Notes: generated from the sequence alone by a model not told the origin. 64,000 nucleotides of DNA from Massospora cicadina (GCA_022478985.1 JAKSZP010014534.1:124001-188000); one strand, 5' to 3'; positions 22,572 to 35,240 are shown, numbered from the stretch's first letter. Made by a program: numbers and translations.

Positions 22572-25500
22572 TTGTCATGAAGGGTTTCTATCCCTACTGG
22601 GACATCAGTTTCCCCTAATCTTCAAAACCATGCGCGACTCCTAAAATTGAGGTCAAGGCTTGAGATTGCCTATTAGATAGTGAGAGCCAAATTGATCAAC
22701 TTGAGTATCACATAAGGGCTCTTGAGAACGTTTACCCCGCCTGCCATTGATGGCCAAGAAGGCAGCTCATCTATCTACTTAGTTCAACCACTATACATCC
22801 AAAGCCCCAGGTTATTATCAACACCCAGGTTCACATCAACATTCACTCTGGATATCTGTTGGAAATTCGAATTCTAGACAGCTCATCTGCTAAAGAGGTC
22901 CTAACCTATACGGGGATTCTATATCCCGCCTATGCCAGAACATAATGGTGTTTTTTCTCTGACCTTACTAACAAATCTAGGGTAATGTTCTTAAATAGTC
23001 CAACCACATATGTTCATTTTTTACCAGTAGAGGCTGTCATTAATTTCTGCAGCATTAGAAGTCTGAGGAAATTTTTTTAAAAGCTCCCTATCAATGTCTC
23101 TAGTCAACACTTGTATTGGAAAGGAGCTCACTGGGGACCAACAGCGCCTAGTTCAAGAACTATTTCAGGGTTACTCAGATCTTTTTTGGACATGCCTATG
23201 ATTTTGGGAGAAGGAGTGGGGTTCTATATCATGTGGAGACTTGGGACGCTCCACCTAACAGTCACAACCTTAAAAAGTAAGGTTGAATAATACCAGGTGG
23301 CAGTAAAACTCAAACAATTGCTCAAAGATAGGCTAATGGTGCCTTTGCGCAGCCCTTGGCATCTCCTCCTGAGGTTAAAAGAAGGATTTAGGTCATCAGG
23401 TGGTGTTGGACTACTTTTAAATAAACTCCATCACCAAGAAAGATAGTTATCCTTTGCCCCAAATTGATAACTCTCTCCACTTGCTCACTGGCTTTCAATA
23501 CTTTTTACAATGAATCTTGATAGCAGATATTGGCAAGTGGATCTTGCCCCCAAAGACCGAGCCAAGTGTGTAAACATAGCCAATAAAGGGCTATTCAAAC
23601 CACGAGGATGCCCAGGGCCTTTGTAATGCGCCTTCCACCTTCCAATGCGCTATGGATGGGATTCATAGAGATTTGAAGTTATCATGTGTCCTCATATACT
23701 TTGATGATATCACTATCTTCATGTGAACTTTTAATGGTCATGTATAGTGCCTTTGGGAAAGTCTTTAATCGTCTTAGAAAGGCTTCAATAAAGCTCAAAC
23801 CCTCTAAATGCTCCTTCTTTTAGTTTAAATTGGAGTTCCTCGGACATAAGATTTCAAAAGTTGGTATACAGCCCATACTGGACAAAGTTAAAGCAATTAA
23901 AAAAGATGTCGCGCCCCCAACATTTGAGGGGTATTCAGGTGTTCCTTGCATGTTAGGCTATTATCATCAGTTCATCCATTGGTGTTCTGTCCTAGCAGAG
24001 CTCCTATTTTATCTCCTTCAGAGGAACATGCTTTTTGAGTGGCGACCAGAGCAATAAAAGCTCTTAATGAGTTGAGTACCTCTCATTGGACTAACCCATT
24101 TTAGTCCATTCGCGTTTAGAAAAATCTTTCTTGCTATACACAGATGCAAGCGATGTTGCCGTTGTAGCCATCCTAGACCAACACAACAAAATTAGGTCGA
24201 TCACCCAGTAGCTTATTTCAGAAGACCATGCGAGATGCTGAATGGAACCATGCGTTAACAAAAAGAATTCCTGGCTGTCTTATTACAATCAAGAATTTTC
24301 AGCACTATATCTACAGCACCCACTTCTCATAATCACAGAAAATTCATCTCTGATGGCTGCATCAAATGAAAGACACAGATAGACGGTTAGACAGATGTGC
24401 TGCAAGGCTGCAGAGCTACAAATTTTCTATTGGTCATTGTGCAAAAGAGATTCACCAGAATGCCGATGATCACTCTAGGATGCTAGAACTGGATGCCTTG
24501 ACTCCAAGGAGACCAACAGTATGATTTAATTGGCCTACCATAAAGCCTGGAGTTGAACCCCAAGATTCAAGCTGAACACTGGAAGATGACCTGAGACACT
24601 AAGTTTAAGGATGGTATGTTATGTAAAAGGGTCAATAAGTGGAAGCTCCACTACATCTACTCTTCCTAACAAAATAGTTTTAAAAATTGAAAGACATGTG
24701 ACTGTGGGACATGGGGAAGTGAAGAAGACTCACAAGTGACTAAAGACATGATGCTACTGGTACCAAATTGTGGGAATCTTTAAGGAGATCTTGGAAGTTT
24801 ATATAACCTACTGATCCCAAGATTGAGTCAGTCCCCAATATCAGCACTCAGTCATTTCCCCAACGGACCCCTTCATTGTCATTATCATTAATGTAATAGG
24901 TCCTCTTCCCATCAGGATGAATGGCCATAAATATATCCTTCTAGCCATGGACCATTTGACCAAATGGGTCAAAGAGATTTCTGTTCACATGATACTGCAA
25001 AAGCCACAGCTCTTTTTCTAATTTGATCTGTTTTCACCTGGCATGGATGCCACTCAAACTTTACTTTTTGGTTAATGGGTTAAATTTCACCTCACAGATA
25101 GCCCAAGAACTTTGATTTTTGGTACAACCAAAGTTTCACCGCCCTTTTTAACTCACAGACTATTGGAGCAGTGAAACATTCTAATGGAAACCTTGTCTCT
25201 ATTTTACAGAAGATGGCTGATCTGATCCGGCTTACTTAATCATTATCTGCCCAGTGCTTTGCATGCTTAAATAATAAGCTACTATCAAATCATCAAGATG
25301 TTACTCCTTAAAGCTTTATATGGGCATGCTCCCCAGTTACCAAGTAGTGTTCAACCTTTTCTTAAGACACTGCACCTGATAACTCTGATTTAACTATGTG
25401 GACCTTAGCCAATGAAATCCTTCTGTCTTTAAGCCCTAACCACCCAATGCATTGTCACCACCAGAGAAATGGAGACATCCTGATTTAATTTTGGCTGACC

Positions 25501-25720
25501 CTTCTTACCAAAGTTTCAACTAGATGACCCCATTCTCTTTTATCGCCATTGACTTGGAGTTGATAGAATAAGCTTGGTGCTCTTTAATCCAGACCTTATA
25601 AGGTCATTAATAAGGTGAACACTGTGTACTCCTTTTCAACGTCAATCAGGAGACTATTAGTGAATTGAGTACATAACCAATTCCTTTAATCTTATACCCC
25701 TCAAACAGGATTAAAGCGGG
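22572..25720 (+). pseudogene. Gypsy-1 pol: reverse transcriptase, RNase H, integrase
   Basis: RT traces begin at about 23280. KKDSYPLPQIDNSLHLLTG lies near 23440, and the catalytic YFDDI is at 23697-23711. A conserved LEFLGHKIS block follows at 23830. RNase H begins near 24128 with LLYTDASDVAVVAILDQ and shows a broken frame afterwards. Integrase includes IIINVIGPLPIRMNGHKY and LLAMDHLTKWVKE at about 24885-24975. The C-terminal part near 25640-25720 resembles the end of Gypsy-2 pol (HNQFL, then SYTP). Frameshifts and stops are frequent. The purine-rich GGATTAAAGCGGGCGC just before 25724 is the likely polypurine tract. Confidence 0.7.
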
Positions 25721-25723
25721 CGC

Positions 25724-26168
25724 TGTTGAAATTTGAGATTCTATAGCTAGTCAGAAACCCTGCTTTAAAATTAAGACTTAGTAGACTGAAACTTGAACAA
25801 GAGTGAATGGTACCTCACCCTGTAAGCGTCGAAACTAGATTTGATCAGGAAGCATCACATGTACTAGAATTGATGAAAACACCTTCTGGAAATCCCTTCT
25901 CTGCTTCCTGAATGTTAAAGATATATCTCCCGGTGATGCGGTCATGAGGAAGACTCAGAACAATGAGGGTGCTGACCTGGAGGTCAACATGGAAGGCAGT
26001 GGAAAGACGCTGATCATAGGAGCCACGAAGGTCATTGAGGCACCATGTCCTTACACTCCATATAAAATTCCTTCTTACTCAATAAAGTAGTCTATATGCG
26101 ACCCATCTTTTCATTTTTTTGAACTCTCCACTAATTTACATCTTTAAGCCCAAATTTTGAACTTTGGG
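25724..26168 (+). repeat. Gypsy-1 3' LTR
   Basis: It starts TGTTGAAATTTGAG after the purine-rich tract. From 25821 it matches the 5' LTR (GAAACTAGATTTGATCAGG, then CTCAATAAAGTAGTCTATAT). TATAAAATTC at about 26059 is a possible TATA box. The end is approximate. Confidence 0.6.
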
Positions 26169-26175
26169 TTTGTCA

Positions 26176-27739
26176 AAAAAAAATTTGCCAAGATTTCTTT
26201 TTCCTATAAGCTGATGAGCATAAAATTTAGAGTTTTCATATATGATCTATGGGTCAATAATCCTCAGCTTTACTCTTGCTAACGCATTTAAATCCTAAAA
26301 TACAACCTGATTGAGAATTCAGTTTTAACTTTCATTGATAAGTAAAATCAGAAGTATCAGGATCATTTTTAAGAATATCAAGGGGGACAGTATTGGTTGC
26401 AGTACTAGATTGTTCAATATCTAGACTACCCAATTTTTCTCCTGAACTTAAACAATTTTCTTATCTTCATTCAGAACATGATTTACTTGTTCTTTAGATT
26501 TCTTTATCAGACATAAAGTGTAAAATGTCCATCTAAACCATTATCCTGACAGTGGCTCTGATATATCCTTCCGTCTTGGTCCTTTGGGAGTTTACACATT
26601 ACTTCATGGTTTTGTAATTCGTTATTTATTTTGTTAAATTCCCATCATTCAGATTTTTAGTTACGGGAGTCATCTTAATGTTTTTTTGTTAGGTACCTTA
26701 AATGGCGAAGCTAATATATTGAGATGTCACATTTTTCAAAGCGGAAATTTTAGTTTCTAGCGCTAAAGCCATGGCTCAGTGCAGGTCTCTGTAATGCCTA
26801 ATTGCCACCTACATGGAAATTCGAGATTCAAATTTATCAGCATATTTGTATCAGTCACGATATTTTGCTTCTTAATAAAACAAGTCAGCAAAAATGGTCA
26901 AGGTCTCGTCCTTCTTAAACTGTATGCCCATGAACTCCTGTTTGCAGCTAGCCATTTGCTCAGAATTACTAAACTCACTCAAGATGTCTCCTTGTCATCT
27001 TTATACATACAATATACCCGTTTAGGTGGGGCAACACCTGATTTTAACAATCACTTCTTAAATAGTATCTATAAATGGTATCTATCCCTGATGGTTATAT
27101 ATACAAACATCACATCATGAAAAGGCATAAGAAGGCTGAGGAGATTTTTTAGTGAGAACTCAGATCTTTTTAGAGTCTTACAATGTACATCTCTCAACAA
27201 TGTGAAAGGAGATACTTAACTTAAAACTCTATTGACCACAAGGCTATTCTTGAAGTTATCCCCAAATGTGCTGAAAAAGCCCCAGGTATATTTCTTGAAG
27301 GGGTTGTAATTTTCCAGCACAGAACTTTCCTCATCTACATCATTGTCAGCTTCATCCGCCTTATCTGGGTGCAGTTATACTTACAATTTTCAAGGCCTTG
27401 TAACTGCTTTGAGATTTACATTACGTATTCTGTATCTGACAGAATCTATATTTGTCTGATTCCCAAATAGCCTTCTGGATCATTAATTCCTTGATAACTT
27501 CAGTATTCTCCTCATCAAGGAGGTAACTTTCCCATATAAATCGTTATTGACCTTTATAAGCCTGCTCTATTTCTTCCTTGGCTTTTGTTACTCTTTCTTT
27601 CAGAGTAGTCAGGTTGTATTGTGATGTCAATTTCAATTTTTTATTCACCGTCCTCATTTCAGTCCACAACATCAAACACAAATCTTAAAAGACATGTTGC
27701 AGATTAATCTGAAGTACTATTTGGCTGGAAAACTCAACG
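26176..27739 (-). pseudogene. Gypsy-4 gag remnant (minus strand)
   Basis: At the 5' end of this minus-strand segment, about 27500-27660 reads a charged coiled coil with TLKERVTKAKEEIEQA. It is matched by the remnant at 2440-2640. The frame is broken by stops. The rest, to 26176, is AT-rich and I recognise nothing in it. The primer-site motif at 27740-27757 lies just upstream. Confidence 0.45.
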
Positions 27740-27757
27740 GCTCCTGTAGTGAGCATC
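27740..27757 (-). other. putative primer binding site of Gypsy-4
   Basis: The minus strand reads GATGCTCACTACAGGAGC, related to the motifs at 1284-1306 (minus) and 29446-29464 (plus). It lies between gag and the LTR, as a PBS should. Confidence 0.45.
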
Positions 27758-27759
27758 TC

Positions 27760-28706
27760 TTGTAACCTTTTATAGGGGTCTATTGCACACAACATCTTAT
27801 AAATGAGTTTGTTGATAATAAGAATATGGTGATAGTTGCATGAAATAAACTATCAAATTAAGTTCTATTATAACAAAATTTACTGATCTTGCTTAGACAT
27901 TCTCATATAGGAAGGTACTGATTGCCCGTCTTCTAATGACTCAGAAACAACAATGATAGAGAAAACTATCCCTTTTACCCTTAAACAAGAGTGCTTGAGA
28001 ACATCTTGGACAATGGAAACTAACACTTCAACTTTTACACAAAAGTACCATAAAAGTTAAACTATATAAGAGAAACTTTCTCTCAAACTACGCCAAAAGA
28101 ACAAATAAAATTTTATTAATAAATATATATTTATCTATAAAGCTGTTTATCTTTAATAGATAAAATAAGGGGTTAAATAAAAATTTGGTACCCCTCTTCT
28201 GTTGGAACTCAAATAAGAATGCATCAGTTGACATCTAACTTAACCTTACAGAGTCATCTCAAATGATGAAATCTTCATCCACATAGTCAAGATCCATCCC
28301 TGGCTAGATTATAACCCTCACCGGTAGGATTATGATATATCCTGTCCCAATGCCTTTATCCAGCCTCAGTAGATTAACCTTTCTGAGCTAACAACCTGCT
28401 TAAGTAATGAGACCTTTTACTCATCAGTACCATATTGAATCATTCATGATAACCTGTATTTTTAAAACCATAAAAAGCGTTATTAACGCTTCAGTAACTA
28501 TGATAAAACCTTATTGATTAGTGACAAACCGGAATTAATCCAATTAAGAAAATGTTGATAATTAAACTGACAATATAGCTCCCTAAAACATTTTTTGGGT
28601 AAATTTTTGACAAAAAATTAATATTCAACAAACTAAAGATAAAATCCTAAAATAGAATAAACTTAATTTTAAAGAGAAACATACCTAAATAATAATTATT
28701 AAACAA
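27760..28706 (-). repeat. Gypsy-4 LTR, right copy, first part
   Basis: Matches 13015-13800 by eye and continues at 41775-41887 after the Gypsy-2 insertion. The start next to the primer site is approximate. Confidence 0.55.
28702..28706. repeat. target-site duplication, left, Gypsy-2
   Basis: AACAA, repeated at 41775-41779, immediately outside the two Gypsy-2 LTRs. Confidence 0.75.
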
Positions 28707-29443
28707 TGTCAGACAATTATAAGTCCAATTTTGTGATAGGAGTATTTATGTTTTAATAAAGATAAAATCAGCCAAAAGACCCTGTTAATTCTCGGTGAAA
28801 CACTTGAGTTTGGGTAACATTTATAAAAAACCTTTGGGCAAATAGAACAACTTTGGGAAGTTATTGCACTGAGCATGTGGCAGAATCTGGGGAGCCATTA
28901 AGAGGTCCCCCTGCATCTTACTTCCTATTTAGTTTAAACTCTAATGCGAAGATTGGCCCCTTTTATAGGCCTGGAGGAGGTCCCACCAAATGAAAATATA
29001 TTCCCACCCAATGATTGGGTCAAATATATAAAATCACTGCCTGGATATATCCTGCCTGCAATTGACTTTCCATCAGATGTTCTGTCTAAATAATGCAATT
29101 CTTGATAGCTTCAATAGGCCAAAACTTGATGTTATCTTACTTGGCTATTCCTAGCTTTAATATGAACTTTGCATAAGTTCCCTTTGAGCCTCAATATAGT
29201 TTAAATACTAAGCTGCAAGATATTGAGAGGGTTCACTGTTTTACCCCACTTAAAACATATTAGAAACCACATAAAATCTACTTTTTAGTTTATTAGGGCT
29301 TTATCATTTTTAATATAAGTGGTCTGCAAAGACTCTCTGATAAATCTATTCCGGTAGTAGAGAGTAATACTTCACCTGTGGTAAAAATGTTGGAATTTAA
29401 GAGCGAAACGCATCACTGAGCACACTAATAACCTAAAATCCCA
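28707..29443 (+). repeat. Gypsy-2 5' LTR
   Basis: It aligns along its length with 41032-41774: ATGCGAAGATTGG, then CTTTTATAGGCCTGG (likely TATA box, about 28971), CCCAATGATTGGGTCAAAT, and the shared end GAGCACACTAATAACCTAAA. It starts TGTCAG and ends CCA. Confidence 0.85.
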
Positions 29444-29445
29444 AT

Positions 29446-29464
29446 GTGGTGATCACTACAGGGG
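29446..29464 (+). other. Gypsy-2 primer binding site, split by Gypsy-3
   Basis: TGGTGATCACTACAGGGG follows the 5' LTR by 2 nt. Gypsy-3 is inserted right after AGGGG, and the sequence resumes at 36062 with AGGGGCC. Confidence 0.55.
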
Positions 29465-30277
29465 TGTCAGGAAAACTGGAGCGCAGGAGGTCGCTGAAGG
29501 GAAAGATACAGGACAAATATGATACAACAAAGCCAAGCGACCCTGCAAAATGAAAAGATGTCATAAATGGTCAGTATTGTGTTTTCATATAAATCTTTTG
29601 AGCAAAACGCACATCAAACTGGCCACAACCATCAGGGATAAGAGTCCCTAGGAGCTAGGAAGGGTGGTGTAAAATACAAGCAAATGCCAGAAAAAAAGAG
29701 GATGTGGAGCTGGCAGAATATGTGTCAGAGTAGGTGGAGAGCTCATGTACAGCTGTGGGTGCAAACCATAGCGGAAAATGAACTCCTGCGATCACAGAAC
29801 TTTGAAGAGGTATACTTTTTTGTTAAACAAAATAAAAATTAAACATGAAACTGGCCCAAAATTTCTAGAATTTATTAGGGTGATCAGAATATCTGTGAAA
29901 AGCAAAGTTTTTCTCATCTTGGGACTCAATTTATAGGGGGCTTAATTCATGAAGACTCTAGTGGTTATTGAAATCTGATATAAGCTACAAATTCGTCGTT
30001 CTTCAACAAAACTAAATTTTTTTCAAATTTGGAAAGATATTGTAACCGCATATCTTGTGATTTTCTGGGGAGTTAAGTTCAATTCCCGCCTGGGTTTTTG
30101 CCTCAAAGAGGCCTTTTTCCTCAGCCTTGGCTGGAAAATCCAAAAACCCATTTTTTATCAATGAGCTTAGATAGGACATCAGTGACCCATAGAGGTTCTG
30201 GTCTTTGCCCCAAGGGCTTGTTGGACTTTGCTTTAGAAGGGCGGTTAATTCCAGGAAATATGTCACTAGCTGTGACA
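29465..30277 (-). repeat. Gypsy-3 3' LTR
   Basis: Matches 35250-36060, for example AAAATGAAAAGATGTC, GGTCAGTATTGTGTTT and TGTCACTAGCTGTGACA at the end. Outer bases TGTCA and TGACA form an inverted repeat. Confidence 0.85.
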
Positions 30278-30439
30278 TCGCCCTCCACTTTTGGATGGGG
30301 TTCTACACCACATGAGGGGTCATGGGCCAAGGCAAAGTTCTTTTGGGGTGTGGGTAGCTTCATAACAGCTAAAGAGGCGTGGGTGGCAGGTCCTGCGGCA
30401 TCTGGGATTCTAGTGTGGAAGTTTCTAAATTAGGCCCTA

Positions 30440-30570
30440 AACATTGTTCATGTCCTGTAAGATACTCAGCTTTTCTCTGTCTCATCATATCCTTTCCAGG
30501 ATATCAAGTATTTCAGGTGTCATTGGGATAAGTGAGAAGAAAGAACTGTATCAATCTCATAATGGGGTTC
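30440..30570 (-). pseudogene. chromodomain at the C-terminus of Gypsy-3 integrase
   Basis: The minus strand reads PHYEIDTVLSSHLSQ, a stop, then HLKYLISWKGYDETEKS and a TGA where a Trp codon is expected. This is the canonical chromodomain pattern (YEVE-I-L, then LKYLV-WKGY, then E-TWE). Chromodomains bind methylated histone H3 and steer chromovirus integration to heterochromatin. The two stops fit C-to-T or G-to-A changes (TGG to TGA). Confidence 0.8.
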
Positions 30571-30959
30571 ACCATCCACTACGACATAATCTGGGAGAGG
30601 TGTTATGGGATCATTGAAGGGGGTCAGGAAGCATTTATGTAAGGTGCTATACACTTTGATTAAAGGGGTAAGTCAACATGATAAACTTATGGTCCAACTT
30701 TCTTTAGGATTTTGTAGGGTTCAACATGTTTGGGACCTAACTTGCGGCATGGTTGCTTCAGGTGGAGTTTCTTGGCGTTGACCAAGACCAAGTCACCAGG
30801 CTTAAATCTAGGTCTTCACTCCGCTTTTTGATCAGCGTATGCTTTGTAGATCATCACAGCATCAACGAGATGGTCCTTCACTGCATGATGTATGTCCCTG
30901 AGCATTTTAGCGCGCTCATTGGCAGCAACGATGAGCGGACTCAATCTGCGGACTTAGGT

Positions 30960-31840
30960 TGAAGCTGGGATTGTAACCATAGTTTTCAATTAAGGGGGAG
31001 GTGCTTTAGAGGCATGGGTAAGGTTACTATAAGCGAATTGCGCCAGTGGGAGATGAGAGGACCAATTGTTCTGTTCAGCATTGATAACTACCTAAGAATT
31101 GCTCCAAACCTTGGTTCACTCTCTCCGTCTGTCCGTCTGACTGAGGGTAGAAGGAGGTTGAGTGGCAGGGGCGGATGATTAGGGTGGAAAGAAGGTCTTT
31201 ACAGAACAGAAAGGTGAATTGTGGCCCAAATCACTAATAATCTCCTTTGGGAGACCATTTAAGCAAAAGATATGATCTACAAAGAGGCGGGCTGTATCAA
31301 CTGAAGTAACGGTGGTGTTGCAGGGGATGAAGTGGGCCATCTTTGTGAAACGGTCCACCACAACCATTACTGCATCATAACCCTGGGACATGGGAGGTTC
31401 CACAATAAAATCAGCAGACACTGATATTTAAGAGCCCTCAGCAGCCTGTAGGGGAACAAGCAATCCAGCACTCTTCAGTCATCTTGGCTTTAACCAGTTG
31501 CACGTCAAGCAGGACTTTGTGAATTTTGCCACATCTGTGGCAATACCTTTCCAACTGTAGGGGCGGCGGACCAACTCAAGCGTCTTATCCTTTCCAGAGT
31601 GACCAGCAGTTGGAGGGTCATGAGCTTCACGGATCACTCTCTCACGCGGGGGTCCAGGAGGTACCCACCACTTGCCTTGATGGAGGATGACCCCATCCAT
31701 CAACTGGTAGTCTTTGTCCAGGAAATTCACCAAATCTATGGCAGGCCTGCTTAATCTTATCATAGTCAGCTGACAGAGGTTGGGGAAACCTAACACGGGC
31801 AGGGGTGTCAGCGTCCCCTTCCAAAGGTTTCATCATAAGC
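30960..31840 (-). pseudogene. Gypsy-3 integrase
   Basis: The HHCC zinc finger shows H...AGHSGKDKTLELVRR and KSCLTCNWLKPR at about 31482-31620 (minus). The catalytic core reads SADFIVEPPMSQGYDAVMVV and DRFTKMAHFIPC, then GLPKEIISD, at about 31220-31421. The conserved Asp positions are visible. The third catalytic residue lies in the broken part near 31100. It joins the cDNA to the host chromosome. Upstream on the minus strand it follows RNase H. Confidence 0.8.
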
Positions 31841-31989
31841 AGAGCGGGGGTTGGACAGTGGGCTCTCCTTCACCTGTTCCATCTTAATAAACACCTGGGT
31901 ATTGTAAGCGTCAACTAGTGCTGGGTCAGGTGCTAGGGCAGGGTTCCAGGATTGGGCATAAGGTAACATGTTCTGGGTGCCCTATACTG

Positions 31990-33330
31990 AAGTCATATTA
32001 GAAGTCAAACACTGACAGGATTTCTAGCCACTGGGACTGGCGAGGGGATAGCTTCTGTGGGGCGCGGTAGTACATCAATGCCTTGTGGTCTGTACGGACA
32101 GTATTTGGCCATTTAGACCCATGCAAATGGTGGCGCCAGTGTTTTACTGCCTCAACAACTGCAAGGAGTTCCTTATCATATATTGCATAATTAAGCTGCT
32201 CCAGGGTCATTTTCTTAGAAAAGTAAGCAACAGTCCGTTTCACTTTTTTCCTCCCCCACTTATAGCAGAGCAGCTCCCACCACAAAGTTGGAAGCATCAG
32301 TGGAGACAATAAAGGTGGAATCTGGTGTCTGCATGGACGAACACTGGTCTGGACAATAGTATGGACTTGAAGGCGTGGAATTTAGCGTTGCATTCATTGG
32401 TCTAACTGAAAATCTTCCCTGAAGCGGTGTAGAGAGGGGCGGCAACTTCTGAGAGCTGGGGGGTGAACTTCTAGAGGAATTGACATGTCCCAAGGAGGCT
32501 GCATAACTCCGTGAGAGATTAGGGGGTAGCCCAATCGCGGATAGCTTCTTCCTTATTTGGGGCAATCATGTGACAATTGGAGAAGATAATATTTTCTAAG
32601 AACTCAACCTTGAATTGGAAGAACTCTTACTTGCTAGCCTTAATTGTAAGGTTTGACCTGTGAAAGTCTCTCATGCCAGCCACCTTGTGTCTGTCATGAG
32701 ATTCTGCATCTGGGGAAAGATCGGTATGTCATCCATGTATGCAATTGTGCAAGTACCCATAAGGTCTCTCAAGTCAGCATTAATGAGCCTCTGAAAGCAG
32801 GCGGGAGTGTTCTTCAATCCAAACAGCATAATCCTGAACTGGTAGATACCTTTCCGAGTATAAAAAGCAGTCAACCACTCCTAGCCTTCTTAAATAAAGA
32901 TATGATTGAAAGTGTTAAGTCAGTCAAACTTTCTGAACACCCTAGCCTCCAACACGTAGCAGGAAATCTGTTGCTCCAGAGGGAACGGATGGGGTCAGGC
33001 ACTGTTACGTTGTTCAGTTTGCCATAATCAACTCAGGGAATAAGTGAGCCATCAGACTTCTCTACAAACAGGAGGGGGAGCACACAGGTTATAATTCTTT
33101 ATTATTTGACCCTTAGAGAGGATGTCGTCTACCCAAGCGTTCAAGGCAGCCTCCTTTCTCAGGGACAAGGGGTAAATCGGAGAGTATATCTTGATGAGGT
33201 CCACGGTCAACTTAAACTCAAAGTCAAACATGATGTGATCAGAGAGTTGGAGGGACTTTGTGGGATCAAAAAAATCAGCATATCCACGGATGCATTCTGG
33301 CAAAGTAGGGTTGGGATCAGGGCGTCGTTA
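31990..33330 (-). pseudogene. Gypsy-3 reverse transcriptase and RNase H
   Basis: RT shows MTAFYTRKGIYQFRIMLFGL, then PACFQRLIN and the catalytic YMDDI (about 32720-32740) on the minus strand. Its N-terminal part is at 33052-33303 (LRKEAALNAWVDDILSKG). RNase H begins FIVSTDASNFVVGAALL (about 32270-32320) and continues with QLNYAIYDKELLAVVEAVKH and WPNTVRTDHKALMYY at 31998-32309. Separate frames show several frameshifts. This part converts the element RNA into double-stranded cDNA. Confidence 0.85.
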
Positions 33331-33589
33331 GGTTGATTATAAGTTAGGCCTACCTTAGGAGAGGGGCCCCATCTTCTGAGGAGTAAGGTGGCGCTCTCAT
33401 CTAAACAAAGGATTGTAACCTTGACTCTACCAGGAAATTATGCATTCTGGTAAAGTCTAGGAGGTTAGTGTTGATGTTAAATCGGCTCCACCAGCCAATC
33501 TTTAAAATAACAGTGTATAGGAGATTCTTTATCGAGGAGAAGCTCTAAACAAAGTAACCATCGCCTGCAATGAAAGGAACAGGTGTTAA

Positions 33590-33740
33590 CATGCTATACT
33601 TCGAATGGTTTGAGATGCACTACCCTTCACAAACTGACCAAGTCCCAGGGGTAGCTCCAGGGCCTCTGCCAACTCTTTGCGGACGAAGTTTTCTTTTGCA
33701 CCAGTGTCCACCAAAGCGAGTGCTTGAAAGCTCTTCCCCG
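33590..33740 (-). pseudogene. Gypsy-3 aspartic protease
   Basis: The minus strand reads FQALALVDTGAKENFVRKEL with the catalytic DTGA intact, followed by ALELPLGL. It would cleave the gag-pol polyprotein. Fragmentary frames flank it. Confidence 0.75.
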
Positions 33741-33789
33741 CAGAAAAAAAGTAACTATGAACAAGAAGTAAGCAAAGGAGGGTTTATTT

Positions 33790-35240
33790 CCCTCAGAGCC
33801 AAGGGAGGACAGGATGGCTCCAAGCCCAGAGGGCGGCGTATAGTGTGGAGTATCCCCCTGAAAAATTTTCCTCATACGACTTCACATTGCCATAAAGTTG
33901 TCCACGAGACTTAAATGGTGTGGGGTAGCTTAAACCTCTATGTTCAGCGGGAGGAAGATCTTTATCACATGAGACTACATCAGTCAGGACAGCTGAGCCT
34001 TTGGTGGGGTCAGCCAAGGCTAGCTCTTCTTCAATCATCCCCTCACAGATCTCTACTCGTTTCTGGATGGAATCCACCACAAGAGGTGCCTCTGGAGTGA
34101 TAGGAAAGAGTTTTTTCAACTGGGCCAAAATATGACGACAGGTTGGACAGAAGTCATAGGTTCCAAAATGGCAACGTAAGGTCTGTCCTGGAGGAAGTGA
34201 ATGCTCTGAATCAAATGGGTTAGACTACAAACCTCTTTATTTTGAGCTAAAAGCGAGTGGTACTCTGTGGAGTGCGGCGGTGCAGGGCCAGTAGTGAGGG
34301 GACCTTCACCTATGATGGAGGTTTCAGTCTCCATTCTAGGGAGCTCACTGCTGTTTTCATGCGGTATTGAGAGATTACGGAAGTAAGACATACTAGAATA
34401 AAGTTGGAAGTATCAATAACGGCTGTGTCTCAGCTGGATATGTCACCACTGGATTGGAAACATGTTGGTGCACCACAGTGATGGAATTTACATGTTCTAG
34501 GATATGAAGATCAGTGGTACAATTTTGTCTTGGTGGCACAGAGGCTGATAGACAACAGGGATGCAAGGATAAAGCATGTCTCAGATAAGGAGGGTGGAGG
34601 GTTATCCCATATTCCAAGAGAAGCATCAGTATTATCTAGGGACTTGCGGAGAAGGGCCATTTTCAACTGTTCAAGAGATTCCAACCTTGATGCTCGCTCT
34701 TGAAACAGGCGAAACTATTAAGCTATATTGAGGTCTCCTTGGGACAAGTGTACAAAGGAGTTATAGTCCTCAAAGGTAGCAGGGGGATACTCATGTGACA
34801 TGACATGGGTTTTAAACAAAGGGAGAGATTCCAGGTGGAACTATTATTCTCACCCGTGGAGAGTAACCATTGATGAGCTCCCTCTGAAATCTCAAGAGCA
34901 GCAGCTGAGAAGGAGAACTTCAGCTAAGTCCTTGCATTGAGACTACTGGTGGGCCCTAAGGATGGACAACGTGTTAAAGACCTCATTTTTTAAATTTGAA
35001 TTCACATTTTAGTGGAGAGTGAGACAGGTATTGGCAGGTAATGAACACTATATGAGCGTCTTGAGTGAGGGGAGCCGCGCAACACCCTCAGCACGCCCTT
35101 TGAGGAAGGTAACAACCAAGGCCAGAAGGGATACAAAAATACTTGCCCAGTGGACCGCTTTAAAGGTGACAACTCTGAGAGGATTGGGATAACTCTAGCC
35201 ACCCAACAATAGAAGAAACTCACATAAAAATCAAGCTTTT
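33790..35240 (-). pseudogene. Gypsy-3 gag region
   Basis: Broken minus-strand frames (33793-34128, 34116-34391, 34393-34626) lie between the 5' LTR and the protease, where gag belongs. The piece at 33793-34128 ends in a serine-, glycine- and proline-containing stretch. I found no intact CCHC knuckle. Identity rests on position. Confidence 0.5.

Larger units (their letters stand above)
14370..26170 (+). mobile_element. Gypsy-1, Ty3/Gypsy LTR retrotransposon interrupted by LINE B
   Basis: LTRs at about 14370-14828 and 25724-26168 enclose gag, protease, RT, RNase H and integrase in Ty3/Gypsy order on the plus strand. Removing LINE B leaves about 6.6 kb. No clear target-site duplication was found, in line with its age. 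It sits inside the older minus-strand Gypsy-4. Confidence 0.75.

Noticed and set aside
26779..27120. 113-codon plus-strand frame, hydrophobic start
   Set aside because: It lies antisense to the Gypsy-4 gag remnant, has no recognisable domain and sits in AT-rich decayed sequence. Not enough to call a gene.
30098..30433. 111-codon plus-strand frame
   Set aside because: It overlaps the Gypsy-3 LTR and runs opposite to its chromodomain region. Chance frame.
32653..33027. 124-codon plus-strand frame
   Set aside because: It is antisense to the Gypsy-3 reverse transcriptase, which has the catalytic motif on the minus strand.
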